Shown one piece after another: positions 1 to 6,704 of a DNA stretch of 6,907 nucleotides (positions are counted from its first letter, which is position 1; every line of letters starts with the position of its first letter). The translations under genes were made by a program, and so were the position numbers. Source of the DNA: Candidatus Hermodarchaeota archaeon (GTDB lineage: Archaea > Asgardarchaeota > Hermodarchaeia > Hermodarchaeales > Hermodarchaeaceae); assembly GCA_016839995.1 (NCBI GenBank), contig JAEOTD010000060.1, positions 1 through 6,907 on the forward strand, given 5' to 3'. A model generated the notes under the pieces. The model was given only the letters and a program-made list of their open reading frames with translations, was not told the origin of the DNA and ran no database searches.

Positions 1-2
1 AA

Positions 3-788
3 TCCGCTGATTCTGTGGATTTAGTTGCAGAGTCCCTTGTCAAATTAGTGCCACACCGTCGAGAGATGGTGTTCGGATCAGATTTTGTTTCATCATCAGA
101 ACATGAACAAATGATACTTCATGAAAAGGGCGATTATAATGGAGAGCGTATGATTTATCGAGCGCCTTCATCAGCTGCACAATTAGTATCAAACCAAATA
201 CAAGATTTTAGTGGATGGGTCATTGCTACTGATTATACCAACTTACAAGAAATCAAGCAATCTTTTGCCCAACAAAAGACATTTCCGATTACTTTGGAAT
301 TTGCTGAAGGGAAACTTCGATTAGAGTCTAATGGAAATTCAGACTTGTTTTCTGACACTAGCTTTGAGATGAAGTTATTAGAAAAAGTCACTTCCGAAAC
401 ACGAACCAGAATTGAACGAATTGCACGGATCCTTAAACGAGCAGCTCAAGGAAAAGTGAGTGAAAGGCTTGAAAAAAGCCTTGTGGATTTAAATCATGAG
501 GAAGACCGTGTACGTCAAAGTCTTTACAAAGAACACATTCAAGCTTTTGTTGAGGCAGCTTGGCGTGTTATGATTATTCTCCTTCGACTCCGTTTACTAC
601 AAGGAGTCGGGGTTAAATCAGTAATTTCTGATAAAATGCTACGACAAGCAATCGACTATAAAGGTGCTTCAATAGATCGATTAATGGAATTCATTAAAGC
701 TGAATGGGGAGAAGACTTCCAAACCTCTGTACAAGACGGGGCAGGACAAGCATTCGGAGATCAGTTAGAAGGATTTTGGACGATTTAG
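3..788 (+). CDS. Unrecognised protein, 5'-truncated by the window edge; upstream partner of an MglA-like GTPase
   Basis: I do not recognise this protein. The frame is open to the left edge (from base 3). The first possible start is GTG at 15, which would give 257 residues, but it has no ribosome binding site before it, so the gene most likely begins outside the window. Numbering from that GTG, the first ~110 residues look mixed alpha/beta. Residues ~115-180 are strongly charged and helix-prone, rich in Glu, Arg and Lys, perhaps a coiled coil. A hydrophobic, Arg-containing helix follows at ~182-196 (around AAWRVMIILLRLRLL); it is short and interrupted by Arg, so I do not call it a membrane segment. 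There are no cysteines, no nucleotide-binding loop and no signal peptide in the visible part. It ends 19 bases before the GTPase gene on the same strand, so the two are probably cotranscribed and it may act with the GTPase. That link rests on position only. Confidence 0.7.
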   Translation, partial: SADSVDLVAESLVKLVPHRREMVFGSDFVSSSEHEQMILHEKGDYNGERMIYRAPSSAAQLVSNQIQDFSGWVIATDYTNLQEIKQSFAQQKTFPITLEFAEGKLRLESNGNSDLFSDTSFEMKLLEKVTSETRTRIERIARILKRAAQGKVSERLEKSLVDLNHEEDRVRQSLYKEHIQAFVEAAWRVMIILLRLRLLQGVGVKSVISDKMLRQAIDYKGASIDRLMEFIKAEWGEDFQTSVQDGAGQAFGDQLEGFWTI

Positions 789-807
789 GTTTGAAAGAGG
801 ACTGACT

Positions 808-1398
808 ATGCTAATTGATTGGAGTCAACGCATTATTCAAACAAAAATTGTCTATTATGGTCCTGCGATGAGTGGAAAGACAGCTAGTATTAGAGCTTTA
901 TTTCATCGCCTTAATATTCTCTCTCGACTGGAATCAATTGAAACAACGTCGGGCAGAACTCTCTTCTTCGATTATGGTCCTATAGAACTTTCACAAGGAG
1001 AATGGATTATACAAATTCATATTTGGTCAGCAACCGGACAGGATTACTATGCCGAGACACGGTCAACCGTACTCGCAGGAACGGATGGAATCGTTTTCGT
1101 TGCGGATTCAAATCCAGAACTAATCAGAGAGAATCAACGCTGTTGGGAAGAACTCAGAGGCTTCTATGGAGACAGGCTTGGAGCACAACTACCCGTGGTA
1201 TTTGCATTAAACAAACGCGATATCTGGCCAGCAATTAGCCGCTTCGATTTCATCAATTCTCTCGGATTGAATGGTTCCTCCCAAATTTTTGAAACCGTCG
1301 CAACACAAGGTCTATTCACGCTCGAAATCTTACAAGATATTCTTCGGAAAATATTACTTGGATCTAATCTTGCACAACCCAAAAAGATAGGAACATAG
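808..1398 (+). CDS. MglA-like small Ras-family GTPase
   Basis: A 196-residue small GTPase, near the usual MglA length. Visible motifs in order: the P-loop GPAMSGKT (18-25) for phosphate and Mg binding; a switch I region with Arg50-Thr51 followed by LFFDY, the MglA-type TLFFD signature; the switch II motif SATGQ (74-78), where the Asp of Ras DxxGQ is replaced by Ser, as MglA proteins typically have Thr there; the guanine-specificity motif NKRD (135-138); and a weak G5 motif VATQG (164-168). In bacteria MglA controls cell polarity and motility and is paired with the roadblock protein MglB; archaea, notably Asgard groups, carry many relatives of unknown role. No MglB-like gene is visible here, and the partner may be the gene upstream. 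No lipid-anchor cysteine is present at the C terminus, so it is probably cytosolic. The ATG start follows AAAGAGG by 7 bases. The family call is firm; the cellular role is unknown. Confidence 0.9.
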   Translation: MLIDWSQRIIQTKIVYYGPAMSGKTASIRALFHRLNILSRLESIETTSGRTLFFDYGPIELSQGEWIIQIHIWSATGQDYYAETRSTVLAGTDGIVFVADSNPELIRENQRCWEELRGFYGDRLGAQLPVVFALNKRDIWPAISRFDFINSLGLNGSSQIFETVATQGLFTLEILQDILRKILLGSNLAQPKKIGT

Positions 1399-1438
1399 GT
1401 TCTCATTTTCAATTAACAAAATATTGGAGAACTAAATT

Positions 1439-2317
1439 ATGCAAGTTTCTTTCCTAGAAGACACTATTGTAACTCTTCTACGCTTGGCAGTGACCGATTT
1501 ACCTCAAGATGTTTCTAAAGGTCTTGAACAAGCATTAGAAAAAGAGAGGAACAAGACTGCAAAAAGCCAGCTAGGGTCGATTTTGGAAAATGTAAGTCTT
1601 GCAAGAAAACAGTCAATTCCAATGTGCCAAGATACGGGAATTCAGATATTCTATCTAAATGTTGGATCCAAGTTTCCTTTAATCGACAAACTTCCAATTA
1701 TTATCAAACGCGCTGTTCAAAGAGCAACAAAAGAAATCCCCTTGCGACCAAACACAGTAAACCCAATTCTACACAAGAACCCAGGGGATAATACCGGCCT
1801 CCATATCCCATGGATTAATTGGAAGATTGTCGAGGGCTCAGATTTAGAAATAATTGCACTGCCTAAAGGCGGTGGTTCAGAAAATGTTTGCCAGTTAGGA
1901 ATGCTTACTCCTGGACAAGGATTGAAAGGCATGAAGCAATTTGTAATTGATTCAGTAATCGCTTCAGGAGCTAAACCGTGCCCACCAACAATCCTTGGAA
2001 TTGGAATAGGAGGCGGAGCTGATATCTGTATGAAAATCGCCAAAGAGCAGTTACTCAAGCCTGTTGGACAACGGCATGCAAATCCGAAAATTGCTGAATT
2101 AGAGGAAGAACTCCTTTCCGCAATTAATCGTACAGGTATTGGTCCAATGGGCCTCGGAGGAGACACCACCTGTTTGGATGTTCATATTGATGTGGCGATG
2201 AGGCACCCAGCCTCTTTCCCCGTCGGTTTAGCTGTCCAATGTTGGGCTGCGCGACGTGCTTCTGTTCTAATCACAAAAGATGGAAGAGCACAATTCATCA
2301 CCCATAAGGTCGATTAA
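1439..2317 (+). CDS. fumA: Class I fumarate hydratase, alpha (N-terminal) subunit
   Basis: Large subunit (292 residues) of the two-subunit, oxygen-sensitive [4Fe-4S] fumarase that interconverts fumarate and malate. It matches the N-terminal domain of single-chain class I fumarases. Seen in the sequence: CQDTG at 63-67 (Cys63 a cluster ligand, Asp65 an active-site residue), NPGDNTG near 114-120, GGGSEN at 144-149, Cys181 in PCPP, GIGIGGG (187-193), MGLGGDTTC (237-245) and Cys268 in VQCWAAR. The spacing Cys63-Cys181-Cys268 resembles that of the three cluster cysteines in E. coli FumA, so I infer these are the ligands. Lyases of the tartrate dehydratase family share this fold, but a fumarate reductase next door favours fumarase. 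ATG 1439 follows TTGGAGA with good spacing. The beta gene follows immediately. The 40-base gap after the GTPase stop allows either readthrough or its own promoter; nothing decisive is visible. Confidence 0.93.
   Translation: MQVSFLEDTIVTLLRLAVTDLPQDVSKGLEQALEKERNKTAKSQLGSILENVSLARKQSIPMCQDTGIQIFYLNVGSKFPLIDKLPIIIKRAVQRATKEIPLRPNTVNPILHKNPGDNTGLHIPWINWKIVEGSDLEIIALPKGGGSENVCQLGMLTPGQGLKGMKQFVIDSVIASGAKPCPPTILGIGIGGGADICMKIAKEQLLKPVGQRHANPKIAELEEELLSAINRTGIGPMGLGGDTTCLDVHIDVAMRHPASFPVGLAVQCWAARRASVLITKDGRAQFITHKVD
2306..2310 (+). promoter_or_regulatory. Ribosome binding site deciding the fumarase beta start
   Basis: AAGGT lies inside the last codons of the alpha gene, 8 bases before GTG 2319. 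Its spacing matches the other binding sites in the window and it argues for GTG 2319 over ATG 2280. It also implies that ribosomes finishing alpha can restart directly on beta, keeping the two subunits balanced. Confidence 0.6.
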
Positions 2318-2318
2318 T

Positions 2319-2918
2319 GTGACAACTTACAACTTGACAACACCGATTTCAGAAGAAACGATTAGAAGCCTTCGAGTCAATGATATTGTGTATATTACAG
2401 GCACAATCTTTACTGCCCGTGATGAAGCACATGAACGTGCTCTTGAGTGGTTTGAAGCAAAGAAGAAGCTCCCAATTAATCCTTCAGGGTTATGTGTTTT
2501 TCATTGTGGACCAATTGTTAGAGAAACAGATACTGGTTGGGAAGTTGTAGCGGCTGGTCCCACAACAAGCACACGAATGGAGATGTTCGAAGACAAGTTC
2601 ATCGAAGCCTTTGGAGTACGCGTTATTATCGGAAAAGGGGGTATGGGTTTTAAAACGGCAGCCGCGATGAAAAAGTTCGGAGCAGTTTATGGAGCCTTCA
2701 CTGGAGGGGCCGCGGTCTTAGCGGCAAAAACCATACGTCGCATCATCAATGTTGAGTGGCTTGATCTTGGAATGCCAGAGGCCCTTTGGATTATGGAAGT
2801 CGAAAAATTTGGTCCCCTAATTATTTCTATTGATTCAACAGGGGAGAATCTTTTCGAAATGGTCAATACTAGTGTTGAAAAGAGGAGAGCAGAAATCTAC
2901 AAACAAGCTGGAATTTAA
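2319..2918 (+). CDS. fumB: Class I fumarate hydratase, beta (C-terminal) subunit
   Basis: Small subunit of the heteromeric fumarase; it completes the active site with the alpha subunit. I prefer the GTG at 2319, giving 199 residues. It sits one base after the alpha stop codon, is preceded by AAGGT with 8 bases of spacing, and starts the protein as MTTYNLTTPIS, where family members typically begin. An in-frame ATG at 2280 would add 13 residues, overlap alpha by 38 bases and lacks a good binding site. Motifs from the GTG start: GTIFTARDEAH (28-38), GLCVFHCGPI (57-66), AAGPTTSTRME (78-88), KGGMG (106-110, Lys106 aligned with the active-site Lys of class I fumarases), GAFTGGAAVLAA (125-136) and WLDLGMPEA (147-155). 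These are the conserved blocks of the fumarase C-terminal domain. Together with alpha it forms a complete enzyme. The symbol denotes the beta subunit, not E. coli FumB. Confidence 0.92.
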   Translation: MTTYNLTTPISEETIRSLRVNDIVYITGTIFTARDEAHERALEWFEAKKKLPINPSGLCVFHCGPIVRETDTGWEVVAAGPTTSTRMEMFEDKFIEAFGVRVIIGKGGMGFKTAAAMKKFGAVYGAFTGGAAVLAAKTIRRIINVEWLDLGMPEALWIMEVEKFGPLIISIDSTGENLFEMVNTSVEKRRAEIYKQAGI

Positions 2919-2923
2919 ATTAC

Positions 2924-4492
2924 CTATTTGATGCTCTCTCCACGATAAGAGGCCGCAAGAAGATCTGTGACGTTCATAATCTTGATGTCTGAATTTGCCT
3001 TCTTTACTTCGTCTATCAATTGTATAAAACAGAAAGAGCAGGAAGTAGCTATTACATCAGGCTTGACTTCGCTTAGAATCTCAAATTTAATACCAGCGAT
3101 ATCCTGGGACAGTTCGCGACGCCCAGCACGAACACCTCCGCCAGCTCCGCAACATCGATCACTGTCCTCAACATCAATGAATTCAATTCCAGGAATCATT
3201 TGGAGTAATTTCCGTGGCTCTTCGCTTATTCCCTGGTGTCTATTGAGGTGACAAGGATCATGATAAACAACTCGAATAGGAAGAGGTTTCAAATCCTTTT
3301 GATTGAAACCTTCCAAACCAAGTTGACCAATTAAGTACTCATTGATATCAAAAGGCTCGAAATCGTAAGGGGGCTTATTTTCTTCGTGTAGTACCACGGG
3401 CCAATCTTGCTTAATTGTAGACATGCAGCCGGGACAGAGAGAAACGACTTTGGTGACACCAAGTTTTTGGAAATACTCGGTATTGCGCACAACCATGTCA
3501 TGAGCGATAGTTCTTGCTCCGGTTCGAAAGGCAACACTGGTACAACAAACAAAATCCTTTGGAATGTGCACCTGTACATTATTTCTTTTCAGAACCTCAA
3601 CAACGTTAATTCCCACATTTTGAATTCTTAGATTTATGAGACATCCAGGGTAGAATAAGACTTTATCAACAGGATTTGAAACTTCGACAACTTCGGGTAA
3701 TTGATCAGTAAGTGGTGTGGTTTTCACATCGACAGCATAACCAGTCTCTTCGATTTGGTCGATGAACCCTTGGTGTCCTTCTAGTGGACCCATCTCACGT
3801 TCAACAGCAAGAGCGCGGAGGCCTTCAACTGCTGTTCGCCGTGTATCGATATGTTTGGGGATACAGACCTCCTTACAATTTCCGCAGCTTGTACAGTCAT
3901 ATAATCCACTACTCACAGCTAATTGGACCCGATCTCCTTGATCACGTGGATCAAATTCAAAGCTTGCTAGCTCTCGCATGGCGATAGGACCAGGGTATTC
4001 TTGTTTTGCTGAAGCAACAGCAGGACACGCTGCATAGCAGGAAAAACATTCAATACACGCCCTGAGCTCCATCGCAGATGAGATTTCTTCTCGGGTTAAT
4101 TTCTCTGGACGTTCTGGAGCGGAAGTTCGTTCCAGATAAGGACGTATTTTTTCTAACCTGTTGAAACCCGGTCCTAAATCGACAACTAAATCACGAATAA
4201 CAGGAAAGTTAGGTAACGGTTCTAAAATATAATCTTGAGAAGGATTAACAACGGTTCGACAAGCCAGACCAGGTACACCATTGATATTAATCGCACATGA
4301 CCCACATTGACCAGTTCGGCAATTCCAACGATAAGCTAACGATGAATCAATATTCCGAAATATGTAATGTAAGGCATCAAGAACTCCTTGACGATCTGTG
4401 TAAGGGACTTTGAAAGTGACAAAAGTTGGTTTGTCATCGACATCTGGATTATACCTTTGAATCCGGAATTTTATGATTTGATCTTTGCCCAT
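2924..4492 (-). CDS. tfrB: Thiol:fumarate reductase / succinate dehydrogenase-like iron-sulfur subunit with fused HdrB-like CCG domains
   Basis: A 522-residue electron-transfer subunit resembling TfrB of methanogens (SdhB/FrdB fused to HdrB). Domains in order: an N-terminal [2Fe-2S] ferredoxin (~1-105) with Cys58, Cys63, Cys66 and Cys78; a di-cluster ferredoxin (~135-225) with two CxxCxxCxxxC motifs, Cys146/149/152/156 and Cys200/203/206/210; then two CCG (heterodisulfide-reductase) domains. The first has Cys284, Cys316-317 and Cys353/356. The second has Cys414, Cys447-448 and Cys485/488. Both fit the C-X31-39-CC-X35-36-CxxC pattern that binds unusual [4Fe-4S] clusters in HdrB. There is no signal peptide or membrane helix. 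In methanogens TfrAB couples fumarate reduction to oxidation of coenzymes M and B; in a non-methanogen the thiol partner is unknown. The ATG follows CGAGGT by 8 bases, 22 bases after tfrA stops, so the two are cotranscribed. Databases may label it succinate dehydrogenase iron-sulfur subunit. Confidence 0.92.
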   Translation of the reverse strand: MGKDQIIKFRIQRYNPDVDDKPTFVTFKVPYTDRQGVLDALHYIFRNIDSSLAYRWNCRTGQCGSCAININGVPGLACRTVVNPSQDYILEPLPNFPVIRDLVVDLGPGFNRLEKIRPYLERTSAPERPEKLTREEISSAMELRACIECFSCYAACPAVASAKQEYPGPIAMRELASFEFDPRDQGDRVQLAVSSGLYDCTSCGNCKEVCIPKHIDTRRTAVEGLRALAVEREMGPLEGHQGFIDQIEETGYAVDVKTTPLTDQLPEVVEVSNPVDKVLFYPGCLINLRIQNVGINVVEVLKRNNVQVHIPKDFVCCTSVAFRTGARTIAHDMVVRNTEYFQKLGVTKVVSLCPGCMSTIKQDWPVVLHEENKPPYDFEPFDINEYLIGQLGLEGFNQKDLKPLPIRVVYHDPCHLNRHQGISEEPRKLLQMIPGIEFIDVEDSDRCCGAGGGVRAGRRELSQDIAGIKFEILSEVKPDVIATSCSFCFIQLIDEVKKANSDIKIMNVTDLLAASYRGESIK

Positions 4493-4514
4493 TGATTTAA
4501 ACCTCGTCTGTTAG

Positions 4515-6218
4515 TCATTTCTCCATCCATGGGGGAGCCCATTTTGTGATTACTATGGGTGTACGTGTGAGAACCATGTTCTCCTTCTTTTTTGAGGTCA
4601 CAATATTCACGAACCATTGTTTATTATCCGGATTTGGATAATCCGTACGGTAATGTGCTCCACGAGATTCCTTTCGTAGTAAGGCTGAACGCACAATCAT
4701 TTCCGCAACAAGGATCAAGTCCTGTAATTCAAGTGCGCTAATCCACTCGGTATTGTATCGTGTAGCCTTATTCTTGACCGCAAGTTTTGATTTGACTTGC
4801 TTTTGTTGATCTTTAATGAGGTTGAGAGCTGAATTTAGGTCTTCTTCATTTCTGAATAAGCCGGCTTTATCCCACATATACCGTTGAAGCCGTTGGGTTT
4901 CGTCGGATGGGCTCAGACCCTCGTCTCGTTCAAGGGGAGCCATTACACGTGAATATTCTTTGCTGATTGATTCGCGATCAATGGAGGGGATTGAATTCTT
5001 TTCAGCAAACTTAGCAGCGGAGTCGCCTGCAATTTTACCAAATACCTGGCCTGCAGCAAGTGCATTACCCCCCAATCGGTTGCCACCATGTACGCCACCT
5101 GCCACTTCACCAGCTGAATAGAGACCAGAAAGATTCGTTTCAGCCGACGTATCGATCTTTAATCCTCCCATAACGTGATGAGCAGTCGGAGTAACTTCCA
5201 TCGGTTCATTTCTAATATCAACTCCAATATCAAGAAAATCTTCAAGCATCGTTGGAAGCCGTTCTTCTATGATTTTTGCGGGTAAAAACGATACATCTAG
5301 GAAAACTGCCTCATTTTCGGTTCCGCGCCCCTCTCGGATTTCTGTTGCAATCGATCGCGCAACCTCATCGCGACCGGCTAATTCCAGAAGACGAGGGTTA
5401 TATCGTTTCATGAACCGCTCACCATCTTTGTTTAGAAGGATTCCCCCTTCACCTCGAACCCCTTCTGTGACTAATCGCCCTCGAGCAGCAGGAGGAATGG
5501 CAGCACCTGTAGGATGAAATTGAAACTGCTCCATGTCAATCAGTTCTACACCCACTTTGTAAGCCATGGCATAACCACTACCAACGTCTGCTTGGGCATT
5601 AGTAGTGACATCATAAATGCGCCCAGCACCACCTGCTGCCATGATAACTGCAGGTGCACGAAACACTTGGAAACGACCTGTTCGAATTTCGATTACCGTA
5701 ACTCCAGAAATCTGATTTCTACTGCGTAGTAGGGATGTAGCAAAGACTTCATCCACAATTTCAATTTGGCGCCTTCGAAGTTCATCTGTTAAGGTGGCAA
5801 GAACTTCATGACCCGTACGATCTCCTGCATAGCAGGTCCGACGATAGGTTTGGTGCCCAAATGGGCGTTGCATGATAAGTCCGTCAGGAGTTCGTGAGAA
5901 AATGGCACCAAAATTCTCTAAATCAAAAATTCGTGGAGGTGCTTCATTAGCCAGGATTTCAGCTAGATTTTGATTATTTAGGTAAGCTCCTGCTCTGCAT
6001 GTATCTCGTGCATGGATTTCGCATATATCATCAGGATCAAGGTTCGCTAGGGCTGCGTTAATTCCGCCTTCTGCCATGACGGTATGAGCCTTCCCCAGAA
6101 TGTCTTTTGTAATAATTGTAACTTCTTGATTGGAATCCGAAGCAGCGATTGCTGCACGACATCCTGCACCACCGGCGCCTACAACTAAAACGTCTGTGTC
6201 GATAACCTCAAAGGTCAC
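4515..6218 (-). CDS. tfrA: Fumarate reductase / succinate dehydrogenase flavoprotein subunit (TfrA-like)
   Basis: Catalytic FAD subunit of 567 residues interconverting fumarate and succinate. Seen: dinucleotide-binding GAGGAG (14-19); AHTVMAEGG (44-52), where His45 aligns with the histidine that binds FAD covalently in SdhA/FrdA; RPFGHQ and RTCYAGDRTGHE (118-138); MAAGGAGR (193-200); HPTG with His235; TEGVRGEGG (251-259); GRDEVARS (282-289), with Arg283 at the position of the proton-donating Arg of FrdA; TAHHVMGG (345-352), with His347 likely substrate-binding; NRLGGNAL (380-387), with Arg381 substrate-binding; and SRGAHYR (518-524) in the C-terminal helical domain. All catalytic residues are present. 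L-aspartate oxidase (NadB) shares the fold, but the adjacent TfrB and His45 argue for fumarate reductase/succinate dehydrogenase. The start is GTG, overlapping the stop of the upstream unknown gene as GTGA and preceded by AGGTGA, which indicates translational coupling. The direction of the reaction in the cell cannot be read from sequence. Confidence 0.94.
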   Translation of the reverse strand: MTFEVIDTDVLVVGAGGAGCRAAIAASDSNQEVTIITKDILGKAHTVMAEGGINAALANLDPDDICEIHARDTCRAGAYLNNQNLAEILANEAPPRIFDLENFGAIFSRTPDGLIMQRPFGHQTYRRTCYAGDRTGHEVLATLTDELRRRQIEIVDEVFATSLLRSRNQISGVTVIEIRTGRFQVFRAPAVIMAAGGAGRIYDVTTNAQADVGSGYAMAYKVGVELIDMEQFQFHPTGAAIPPAARGRLVTEGVRGEGGILLNKDGERFMKRYNPRLLELAGRDEVARSIATEIREGRGTENEAVFLDVSFLPAKIIEERLPTMLEDFLDIGVDIRNEPMEVTPTAHHVMGGLKIDTSAETNLSGLYSAGEVAGGVHGGNRLGGNALAAGQVFGKIAGDSAAKFAEKNSIPSIDRESISKEYSRVMAPLERDEGLSPSDETQRLQRYMWDKAGLFRNEEDLNSALNLIKDQQKQVKSKLAVKNKATRYNTEWISALELQDLILVAEMIVRSALLRKESRGAHYRTDYPNPDNKQWFVNIVTSKKKENMVLTRTPIVITKWAPPWMEK

Positions 6219-6667
6219 TTAGATTCACCTAACTTCAGTGCTACCTGACTGATTTCCTCTGGTAAATTGATGCTCTTCTCTTGAATCGAGAATGCAGACT
6301 CTAATGGCTTGATGATAGACTGATTAACCCAATCGGATGTGATTTGTTGCGCTGTTTCATAATCCTCGGCTTCACTGTTTCTATCAACTCGCATGAAGAA
6401 GTTGTAGGGTTCATTCGAGGTACTCGATTTCGATATTACCCAGAATGATTTCCCCCCTTCAGGCACATTCAATGCTCCCGTGATTTCATACCATTCTTCA
6501 ATCTTAATTTTACCCTGAATTTCTTGATCGACTCGCACTTTTGTCATTTGAACATTGCGCAAATCTGAGACGTTTTGGAGGATTTGTAAAAGCGTTTCAC
6601 TCGATTTTTCAAGAAGATAGTCAGTAATGGTGATTCTGATGTAACGATCCGTTCGAAACAGCGGCAT
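6215..6667 (-). CDS. Unknown small protein, first gene of the tfrAB operon
   Basis: I do not recognise this protein. With the preferred ATG at 6667 it has 150 residues. An upstream in-frame GTG at 6679 would add only four residues (MCIC) and overlaps the GAGGTG binding site that serves the ATG at 9 bases spacing, so it is unlikely. The protein has no cysteines, no transmembrane segment and no signal peptide, so it is neither a cluster-binding subunit nor a membrane anchor. The first ~105 residues look alpha/beta: a strand RYIRITITDYLL, an amphipathic helix, then strands around KVRVDQEIQ, KIKIEEWYEITGAL and SFWVISKSS. The rest is acidic and helical (~105-150). It overlaps tfrA by GTGA and is therefore probably made together with it, which suggests an assembly, flavinylation or regulatory partner of the reductase, or an extra subunit. 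It shows no resemblance I can see to SdhC/D, SdhE or known flavinylation factors. The function is an inference from position alone. Confidence 0.8.
   Translation of the reverse strand: MPLFRTDRYIRITITDYLLEKSSETLLQILQNVSDLRNVQMTKVRVDQEIQGKIKIEEWYEITGALNVPEGGKSFWVISKSSTSNEPYNFFMRVDRNSEAEDYETAQQITSDWVNQSIIKPLESAFSIQEKSINLPEEISQVALKLGESK
6225..6230 (-). promoter_or_regulatory. Ribosome binding site for tfrA inside the preceding gene
   Basis: Reading the - strand, AGGTGA is followed by 6 bases and the GTG start of tfrA. It lies within the last codons of the upstream unknown gene. Together with the GTGA stop/start overlap it supports the GTG start and coupling of the two genes. Confidence 0.7.
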
Positions 6668-6676
6668 ACAGATGCA

Positions 6677-6682
6677 CACCTC
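6677..6682 (-). promoter_or_regulatory. Ribosome binding site of the operon's first gene
   Basis: GAGGTG on the - strand stands 9 bases before ATG 6667. It is the strongest match to the anti-Shine-Dalgarno pattern in the window and decides the start of the unknown gene against GTG 6679, which it overlaps. Confidence 0.65.
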
Positions 6683-6704
6683 ATGTTGGGGTTAGCTCGG
6701 GCAA

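Noticed and set aside
1717..2169. 150-codon open frame on the - strand inside fumarase alpha
   Set aside because: It is antisense to a gene with all family motifs, has no ribosome binding site of note, and its Pro/Ser/Ile-rich composition is typical of a shadow frame.
1439..2918. L-tartrate dehydratase (TtdA/TtdB) instead of fumarase
   Set aside because: The families are close and sequence motifs alone do not fully separate them; the neighbouring fumarate reductase makes fumarase much more likely.
4515..6218. L-aspartate oxidase (NadB) instead of fumarate reductase flavoprotein
   Set aside because: The folds are shared, but the covalent-FAD histidine and the adjoining TfrB gene favour the fumarate/succinate enzyme; no quinolinate synthase (nadA) or nadC gene is nearby.
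6668..6679. GTG 6679 as start of the unknown gene
   Set aside because: It overlaps the GAGGTG binding site that is well placed for ATG 6667; the extra MCIC residues are not needed.
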